The notes under the pieces: generated by a model
Told to the model about the DNA's origin: nothing
Databases searched by the model: none
What the model saw: only the letters and a program-made list of their open reading frames with translations
Position numbers and translations under genes: made by a program
From: JAEUJM01 sp044221555
GTDB lineage: Bacteria > Actinomycetota > Acidimicrobiia > Acidimicrobiales > DATDAH01
DNA: 64,000 nucleotides
Reading direction: 5' to 3'
NCBI GenBank assembly: GCA_044221555.1
Contig: JBGAOY010000017.1
Location: forward strand, 25,934-89,933
Shown: positions 58,958-64,000 of the stretch, piece after piece
How positions within the stretch are numbered: position 1 is the stretch's first letter
How the letters are laid out: each line of letters begins with the position of its first letter

Positions 58958-59016
58958 GTTCTGGCACCGGATTTCGGTGTCAGAACACCGAAATCCGGTG
59001 CCGGTTCGCCAGAAAC
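58958..59016. repeat. Long perfect hairpin, possible third palindromic element
   Basis: An 18-base arm beginning GGCACCGGATTT (58963-58980) pairs perfectly with 58985-59002 around a CAGA loop. The outer bases GTTCTGGC (58958) and GCCAGAAAC (ending 59016) repeat the terminal motif of the two 52-bp elements. No T-run follows, so it is not a standard terminator, although it lies right after the amidase gene. Confidence 0.7.
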
Positions 59017-59027
59017 GCCGACTCCGC

Positions 59028-59055
59028 TTGCCTGGATGGGCACGTCACCTACCCT
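59028..59055 (+). promoter_or_regulatory. Promoter of the membrane cupredoxin gene
   Basis: TTGCCT (59028-59033) and TACCCT (59050-59055) are 16 bases apart. GTG 59062 lies six bases after the -10, as in other leaderless genes here. Confidence 0.55.
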
Positions 59056-59061
59056 GTGGCG

Positions 59062-59772
59062 GTGGGGAGCCGCGAGTGGGCGGGACTGGTGCGCTGGGCC
59101 GCCGCCGTGGCGTGCGCGCTCACGCTCGCGGTCGGGGTGGTGTCGGGCGACCGCGAGACCATGGTGATCGCCGGCGCCCTGCTCGTGGCCAACGGCCTGC
59201 TGCGCTGGCGTACCGGCGTGGCCGGCACGGTGGTGGCCGCCCTGCTGGCCGCCGACATCGCCTTCTGGATGCTCCCGGCCGCGATCACCAACCTGGTCAA
59301 CGGCGAGCGCGTCGGCGCCGTGCTCGTCCCGGCCACGCTCGCGTGCACCTCGGTGGTGCTGCTCGTGGCCTGCGGGTTCGCGCTGGTCAGCCGCCGGCGC
59401 CCGGCCGCCGCGGGACGGGGACCGGCGATCCTCGTGGGAGCCGGGGCGGCCGTGCTCGGCGTCGCCATGCTGGTCGGCCTGCTCGGGGCCACCGACGGGC
59501 CCGAGCCCGGCGACGTCGTGATCCGCGCCCACGACACCGCGTTCGAGCCCGACCGTCTCACGGTCGACGCCGGCCCGGTGTCGTTCTACGTGACCAACGA
59601 CGACCTGTTCTGGCACACGTTCACCATCACGGGCACCGACGTCGACGCCCGCCTCGCCACCCGCGGCCACCAGCGGGTGGCCACCGCCCTCGAGCCCGGG
59701 ATCTACCAGTTCGTGTGCGCGATCCCCGGCCACGAGTCGCTGGGGATGACCGGCACCCTCGAGGTGCGCTGA
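59062..59772 (+). CDS. Membrane-anchored cupredoxin protein
   Basis: The 236 residues have four or five hydrophobic helices in the first 150 (AAAVACALTLAVGVVSG, MVIAGALLVANGLL, VVAALLAADIAFWMLP, ILVGAGAAVLGVAMLVGLLG). An external cupredoxin domain follows. Its type 1 copper ligands are clear: His in FWHTFTI, then FVCAIPGHESLGMTG with Cys, His and Met. It would carry electrons or copper at the outer membrane face. GTG 59062 is preferred to GTG 59056 because of the promoter position. A partner could be the NirK-like protein, but there is no linkage. Confidence 0.85.
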   Translation: MGSREWAGLVRWAAAVACALTLAVGVVSGDRETMVIAGALLVANGLLRWRTGVAGTVVAALLAADIAFWMLPAAITNLVNGERVGAVLVPATLACTSVVLLVACGFALVSRRRPAAAGRGPAILVGAGAAVLGVAMLVGLLGATDGPEPGDVVIRAHDTAFEPDRLTVDAGPVSFYVTNDDLFWHTFTITGTDVDARLATRGHQRVATALEPGIYQFVCAIPGHESLGMTGTLEVR

Positions 59773-59786
59773 TCCAGCCTCGCCGA

Positions 59787-60827
59787 TCAGGTGTCGAGCA
59801 GGGCCTCGGCGATCTGGACGGCGTTGAGGGCCGCGCCCTTGCGCAGGTTGTCGCCGCTCACGAAGAAGGCGAGGCCGTGCTCGACGGTGGGGTCGACGCG
59901 GATGCGGCCCACGTAGGTGGGGTCGTTCCCTGCCGCCATCAGGGGCGTGGGGACGTCGACCAGCACCACGCCAGGGGCCCCGTCCAGCAGGGCACGGGCC
60001 CGGTCGGGGGTGATGGGGCGATCGAACGCGGCGTTGATGGCCAGCGAGTGCCCCGTGAACACGGGCACCCGGACGCACAGCCCCGACACGGGCAGGTCGG
60101 GCAGCTCGAGGATCTTGCGGGCCTCGAAGCGCAGCTTCTGCTCCTCGCCCGTCTCCCCCAGGCCGTCGTCGATGAAGCTGCCGGCGTGGGGCAGCACGTT
60201 GAAGGCGATGGTGTCGGGGAACACGTGGGGCTCGGGGAAGTCGACCGCCCGGCCGTCCAGCGCGAGGCCCGCGGCCCCGTCGGCCACCTTGCGCACCTGC
60301 TCGTCGAGCTCGGCGGTGCCGGCCAGACCGCCGCCCGACACGGCCTGGTAGGTGCTGATGACCAGGCTGCGCAGCCCGGCCTCACGGTCGAGCACCTTGA
60401 GCGGTGCCATGGCCACCATCGTCGTGCAGTTGGGGTTGGCCACGATGCCCTTGGGGATCGACGCGAGGGCGTGGGCGTTCACCTCGGGCACCACGAGGGG
60501 CACGTCGGGGTCCATGCGCCACGCGGACGAATTGTCGATGACGATGGCGCCCTGGGCGGCCACCGTCGGGGCGAGCTCCTTCGAGGTGGCCCCACCGGCG
60601 GAGAACAGGGCCACGTCGACCCCGCGGTAGTCGGCGGTGGCGGCGTCCTCCACGACCACCTCGGTGTCGCCGAACGCCAGCGTGCGGCCGGCGGAGCGGC
60701 TGGAGGCGAACGCCCGCAGCGAGCGCACCGGGAAGCCCCGCTCGGCCAGGATCTGCAGCATCACGCCGCCGACCTGGCCGGTGGCCCCGACCACGCCGAC
60801 GTTCACACCAGCATCCGCGTCGAACAT
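59787..60827 (-). CDS. asd: Aspartate-semialdehyde dehydrogenase
   Basis: The 346 residues begin VGVVGATGQVGGVMLQIL (NADP site, GATGQVG at 14-20). VIDNSSAWRMDPDVPLVVPE is diagnostic of Asd. Catalytic Cys134 sits in NPNCTTM, and RVPVFTGHSLAINAAF carries the active-site His region. It converts aspartyl phosphate to the semialdehyde for lysine/diaminopimelate, threonine and methionine. TACCCT lies seven bases before ATG 60827, so it may have its own leaderless promoter even though lysC is just upstream on the same strand. Confidence 0.96.
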   Translation of the reverse strand: MFDADAGVNVGVVGATGQVGGVMLQILAERGFPVRSLRAFASSRSAGRTLAFGDTEVVVEDAATADYRGVDVALFSAGGATSKELAPTVAAQGAIVIDNSSAWRMDPDVPLVVPEVNAHALASIPKGIVANPNCTTMVAMAPLKVLDREAGLRSLVISTYQAVSGGGLAGTAELDEQVRKVADGAAGLALDGRAVDFPEPHVFPDTIAFNVLPHAGSFIDDGLGETGEEQKLRFEARKILELPDLPVSGLCVRVPVFTGHSLAINAAFDRPITPDRARALLDGAPGVVLVDVPTPLMAAGNDPTYVGRIRVDPTVEHGLAFFVSGDNLRKGAALNAVQIAEALLDT

Positions 60828-60875
60828 GGCCCCAAGGGTACGGCGTCGCCCCTGCGCCGACCTCCTCGAATTCCT

Positions 60876-60927
60876 CGTTCTGGTGGCTGGCACGTGTCGT
60901 CACCGTCGCATTCGAGCCACCAGAACG
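60876..60927 (-). repeat. 52-bp dispersed palindromic element, copy 2
   Basis: The plus strand begins CGTTCTGGTGGCT and ends AGCCACCAGAACG, a perfect 13-base inverted repeat. Its reverse complement matches 48330-48381 at 44 of 52 positions. It lies in the 117-base gap between lysC and asd and could fold in the lysC transcript. Confidence 0.8.
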
Positions 60928-60944
60928 ATCGGCGGTCGGCGGGA

Positions 60945-62165
60945 TCAGTCCTGGGGTTGGGACAAGCCGTACGCGTCGTGCAGGACCACGACCGCCTGCT
61001 CGAGCTGGTCGGCGGCGATCACACAGGAGATGCGGATGGCCGACGTCGAGATCATCTCGATGTTGATGGCGTTGTTGGCCAGGGTCTCGAACATGGTGGC
61101 GGCCACGCCGGGGTTCGACTTCATGCCCGCGCCCACCACGCTGACCCGGGCGATGGCGGCGTTGGACGTGACGCCGGTGGCGCCGATCTCGGCGGCCACG
61201 GCCTCGGTGATGGCCAGGCTGGTCCCCAGGTCCTCCTTGGGCGCGGTGTAGGAGATGTCGGTGACGCCGTCCTCGGAGACGTTCTGCACGATCATGTCCA
61301 CGTTCACGCCGCTGTCGGCCAGCGTGCGGAACAGCGAGGCGGCGATGCCCGGGCGGTCGGGGACGCCGGTGATCGTGACCTTGGCCTCGGAGTCGTCGTC
61401 GACGACCGCCGAGATGATCGCCTGTTCCATGGAATCCTCCTCGGTGACCCAGGTGCCCACTTCCCAGGTGAAGCTCGAACGGACATGCAACTGCACGTGG
61501 TGGTTGCGGGCGAACTCGACCGACCGCATCGCGGGCTTCGGGCAGCCCGCCGCGGTCATCTCCAACAGCTCGTCGAACGACACGTGGTGCATCTTGCGGG
61601 CGTCGGGCACGAGGCGGGGATCGGCGGTGAACACGCCGGACACGTCGGTGTAGAGCTCACAGACGTCGGCCTCGAGCGCCTCGGCCAGCGCCCCCGCGGT
61701 GGTGTCCGACCCGCCGCGGCCGAGGAAGGTGACGTCGCGGTCCTCGGACACGCCCTGCGACCCGCCCACCACCGGCACCCGCCCGGCCGCCAGCGCCGCA
61801 GCGACGCGGTCGGGGCGCACCTCGAGGATCTTTGCGTTGGTGTGATTGGTGTCGGTCAGGAACCCCGCCTGGCTGCCGGTGAACGAGTCGGCCGGCACGC
61901 CCAGGGCGTGCAGGGCGATGCACAACAGGGCGGTGGCCTTGCGCTCGCCCGCGGTGATGAGCATGTCCATCTCGCGTCCGGGGCGGTTCTCGCCCGATAC
62001 CTCCTCGGCGAGGCGCAGCAGGTCGTCGGTCTCCTTGCCCATGGCGCTGACCACCACGATCACCTCGTCGCCCCGACGATGGGTACGGGCGATCTGGTCG
62101 GCGACGGACCGCATCCGCTCGGGATCGGCGACGGACGTCCCGCCGTACTTCTGGACGACTCGCAT
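60945..62165 (-). CDS. lysC: Aspartate kinase
   Basis: The 406 residues open VVQKYGGTSVADPERMR and carry FLGRGGSDTTAGALAEALEA (nucleotide and aspartate site), LYTDVSGVFTADPRLVPDA and the tandem ACT domains (about 265-406; VTITGVPDRPGIAASLF and RVSVVGAGMKSNPGVAATMF). This is the actinobacterial feedback-sensitive type, probably with an internal start for a beta subunit. It commits aspartate to lysine, threonine and methionine synthesis. Asd follows on the same strand. The TTxxG-type effector residues are not examined in detail. Confidence 0.96.
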   Translation of the reverse strand: MRVVQKYGGTSVADPERMRSVADQIARTHRRGDEVIVVVSAMGKETDDLLRLAEEVSGENRPGREMDMLITAGERKATALLCIALHALGVPADSFTGSQAGFLTDTNHTNAKILEVRPDRVAAALAAGRVPVVGGSQGVSEDRDVTFLGRGGSDTTAGALAEALEADVCELYTDVSGVFTADPRLVPDARKMHHVSFDELLEMTAAGCPKPAMRSVEFARNHHVQLHVRSSFTWEVGTWVTEEDSMEQAIISAVVDDDSEAKVTITGVPDRPGIAASLFRTLADSGVNVDMIVQNVSEDGVTDISYTAPKEDLGTSLAITEAVAAEIGATGVTSNAAIARVSVVGAGMKSNPGVAATMFETLANNAINIEMISTSAIRISCVIAADQLEQAVVVLHDAYGLSQPQD

Positions 62166-62282
62166 GAGGCGCCCATCTTGGCCGCTGCCGCCCTGTTCCA
62201 CACCTTCGAATCGTGCGCCCGTCCGACTGCCGAGCGAGGCGCCGATCCGAGGGTTAGCGTGGCGCCGACTAGGGAGACCGCG

Positions 62283-63365
62283 ATGACACGAGGTCGGCTG
62301 CAGCGTCTGCAACTCCGTGCGTGGGTGCCGTGGGTGGCCGCACTCGGACTGCTGGTCGCGGTGGTGGGCCCGGCCGGCCCGGTGGCCGCCGCTCGGCGCC
62401 CCGTCGCGCCCGGGTGGCCGTCGAGCGTCGCCTCGATCGACATCGGCACCCGTCACGCGTGCGCCGTGCTCGACACCGGCCAGGTCAAGTGCTGGGGCTA
62501 CAACAACAACGGCGACCTCGGCCTGGGCAACACGGCGCGGCGCGGCGACGGCGTCGGCGCCATGGGCGACAACCTGCCCGCCGTCGACCTCGGCAGCGGC
62601 CGCACCGCCACTGCGGTGGCGGCGGGCGTCGGCACCACCTGCGCCGTGCTGGACGACGGCGGCGTGAAGTGCTGGGGCTACAACAACAACGGCGACCTCG
62701 GCCTGGGCAACACGGCGCGGCGCGGCGACGGCGTCGGCGCCATGGGCGACAACCTGCCCGCCGTCGACCTCGGCAGCGGCCGCACCGCCACTGCGGTGGC
62801 GGCGGGCGTCGGCACCACCTGCGCCGTGCTGGACGACGGCGGCGTGAAGTGCTGGGGCTACGGCGGCAACGGCCGGCTGGGTCAAGGCGACTCCTTCAAC
62901 CGGGGCCACACCGCCGGCCAGATGGGCGACGACCTGGCCGAGATCGACCTCGGCACCGGACGCACGGCCACGGCCGTCGCGGCCGACTGGAGCACCTGCG
63001 CGGTGCTCGACGACGGGCAGCTCAGGTGCTGGGGCCTGAACGACCTCGGCCAACTCGGGCTGGGCGACACGGCCGACCGCGGCGACGCCGCCGGCGAGAT
63101 GGGGAACGCCCTCCCGCTCGTCGACCTCACCGGGCACCCCGCCTTGGCACTCACCGCCGGGGTCGACGCGACGACCCACGTCACCGGCGACCAGATCACC
63201 TTCGGGCTCGACCTCGAGAACACCGGCGACGTCGACCTGACCGGGGTCGGGCTCACCGGCGTCACCGGGCTCACCTGCGACCCGGTGGGCTCGACCCTCG
63301 CGGTGGGCGCCAACGTCCACGCCGACTGCAGCCGGACCCTCACCAGCGCCGACGTCGATCGGTGA
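62283..63365 (+). CDS. Secreted RCC1-repeat protein, probably truncated by a frameshift
   Basis: From ATG 62283 (GGGAGA upstream) 360 residues are read. A signal peptide (WVPWVAALGLLVAVVGPAGP) is followed by four Cys-paired RCC1 repeats (TTCAVLDDGGVKCWGYNNNG) and a DUF11-like domain (GDQITFGLDLENTGDVDLTG) that stops at SADVDR. The next frame continues with the tail domain found in the NHL protein. Two of the RCC1 repeats are identical at DNA level. Compared with the 36320 and 44223 proteins it lacks the four-module cassette and has fewer repeats. Confidence 0.85.
   Translation: MTRGRLQRLQLRAWVPWVAALGLLVAVVGPAGPVAAARRPVAPGWPSSVASIDIGTRHACAVLDTGQVKCWGYNNNGDLGLGNTARRGDGVGAMGDNLPAVDLGSGRTATAVAAGVGTTCAVLDDGGVKCWGYNNNGDLGLGNTARRGDGVGAMGDNLPAVDLGSGRTATAVAAGVGTTCAVLDDGGVKCWGYGGNGRLGQGDSFNRGHTAGQMGDDLAEIDLGTGRTATAVAADWSTCAVLDDGQLRCWGLNDLGQLGLGDTADRGDAAGEMGNALPLVDLTGHPALALTAGVDATTHVTGDQITFGLDLENTGDVDLTGVGLTGVTGLTCDPVGSTLAVGANVHADCSRTLTSADVDR
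62487..62861. repeat. Exact 180-bp tandem duplication in the RCC1 gene
   Basis: Bases 62487-62681 are identical to 62667-62861, 195 bases with a 180-base period (60 codons, one RCC1 repeat). Not even a synonymous change is present, so the duplication is recent or maintained by gene conversion. Confidence 0.92.
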
Positions 63366-63808
63366 CCGTGGCGCGGGACCGGGCCCCCGACGGCGAGATC
63401 AAGAAGGCCGGCGGCACCTACGTCGGCGCCGGCATCCAGAACGCGGACGGCACCGACCAGCGGGTCCGGGTGGGGCGCTCGCGCGGCGGCTCCGTCACCT
63501 TCATCGCCCGGTTCACCAACGCCGGTGACACCCCGGCGCGGTTCACCATCCAGGCGACCACAACCACCAACGGCCTCGCGGTGCGCTACGTAGAGGGCCC
63601 GTCGGCCACCGACGTCACCCGGGCGGTCAGGCAGGGGACGTACCAGACCCCCCGGCTGCAGCCCGGGCAGTCGGCGACGATCCGCCTGGCGGTCACCGTC
63701 AAGCAGGTCGCGCAGCACCTGGTCGAGCACGACATCACCGTGGGCGCCACGTCGACCGCGGCGGCGCCCCAGGTTGATGCGGTCGTCGCCCGGGTCCACG
63801 TGAACTGA
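63362..63808 (+). CDS. Detached C-terminal tail domain of the RCC1 protein
   Basis: An open frame from GTG 63362 (overlapping the RCC1 stop as GTGA) encodes 148 residues beginning VTVARDRAPDGEIKKAGGTY. It matches the C-terminal domain of the NHL protein (PDGRIKKGSGTFIGNN). There is no signal peptide, so as a separate protein it would stay inside the cell. Inserting one base after GA at about 63358 joins it to the RCC1 gene as SADVDSVTVARDR. Either the gene is frameshifted, or the two parts are translationally coupled. Confidence 0.65.
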   Translation: MTVARDRAPDGEIKKAGGTYVGAGIQNADGTDQRVRVGRSRGGSVTFIARFTNAGDTPARFTIQATTTTNGLAVRYVEGPSATDVTRAVRQGTYQTPRLQPGQSATIRLAVTVKQVAQHLVEHDITVGATSTAAAPQVDAVVARVHVN

Positions 63809-63973
63809 CCCTCTCGCGATCTCGCGGTGCGAGATCGCTGCGTCCGACGGGGGCGACCCGTCGGCGCCGACCGGCATCTCCCGTCCCCGCGCCGGGCAGG
63901 CATCTCCTCGGCGCCGACCTCGCCGGGCGAGCGACCACGACACCGCCTCACGCCCGCGAGACAGACTGAGGCC

Positions 63974-64000
63974 ATGACGACGATCACCTCGTACAACCCG
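63974..64000 (+). CDS. Start of a gene running off the window (partial)
   Basis: ATG 63974 opens MTTITSYNP and the frame stays open to the window edge. The upstream GACTGAGGCC layout resembles that before GTG 18116. Product unknown. Confidence 0.45.

Noticed and set aside
58958..59016. Hairpin as a Rho-independent terminator
   Set aside because: No T-run follows on either strand and the stem is unusually long; kept as a repeat instead.
1..64000. tRNA, rRNA and riboswitch genes
   Set aside because: I found no T-loop GTTCGA..C pattern with matching acceptor arms and no conserved rRNA or riboswitch stretch by eye; a covariance search would be decisive.

Overview
The window is a very GC-rich, densely coded actinobacterial chromosome segment. 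GTG starts are frequent, third codon positions are almost all G or C, and there is an F420-type luciferase-like oxidoreductase, actinobacterial DUF3566 and DUF6687 proteins, a 13E12-type HNH protein, a mycobacterial-style cholesterol oxidase, and large secreted RCC1 proteins. Together these suggest the class Acidimicrobiia (Iamia or Ilumatobacter type), though this is inference. I see no rRNA, tRNA, CRISPR array, insertion sequence or phage module.

Region 1 (1-12 kb): scattered metabolic genes (LLM oxidoreductase, SGNH hydrolase, DUF6687, SDR, secreted DUF5979 protein, flavin monooxygenase-like protein). A 4-bp-overlapping Fe/2OG dioxygenase and HD-domain pair has the hallmarks of the PhnY/PhnZ oxidative phosphonate pathway. 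A bis-heme ferric-reductase-like membrane protein sits behind a row of 11-bp direct repeats. Region 2 (12-18 kb): a NirK-like multicopper protein with a strong 12-3-12 dyad at its promoter, a YceI remnant, SoxR, a cyclase, and an orphan ParA coupled to a DUF3566 protein behind paired 9-bp palindromes. Region 3 (18-32 kb): a catabolic and steroid-flavoured set (amidohydrolase, P450, three SDR/ADH enzymes, DUF1295 reductase, Tat DyP peroxidase, ChoD cholesterol oxidase) plus a GGDEF-EAL protein. A previously overlooked 45-codon leaderless gene is coupled to the P450.

Region 4 (32-47 kb): an SOS-box-preceded HNH/DUF222 gene, then a cluster of large secreted modular proteins: an NHL-repeat protein, two RCC1 proteins, a DUF11 protein and a GH13 alpha-amylase. 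Three of these carry the same four-module beta-sandwich cassette at the C terminus behind different heads. The amylase carries a tandemly duplicated two-module version. A DNA relic of the cassette lies upstream of one of them, so the locus looks like a module-shuffling secretome island. Another RCC1 protein sits at 62.3 kb and shares its tail domain with the NHL protein.

Region 5 (47-64 kb): a Rieske protein without an evident mononuclear iron site, two ABC systems (one in an ECF sigma/anti-sigma operon), an amidase, a membrane cupredoxin, and lysC-asd for aspartate-family amino acids. A 52-bp dispersed palindromic element occurs twice in intergenic DNA (48.3 and 60.9 kb), with a possible third relative at 58.96 kb.

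Two features run through the whole window. First, a TANNNT -10 hexamer lies 6-8 bases before the start codon of at least 14 genes, which implies widespread leaderless transcription. Second, three genes or remnants appear to be broken by a single missing base, which could be real decay or assembly error.
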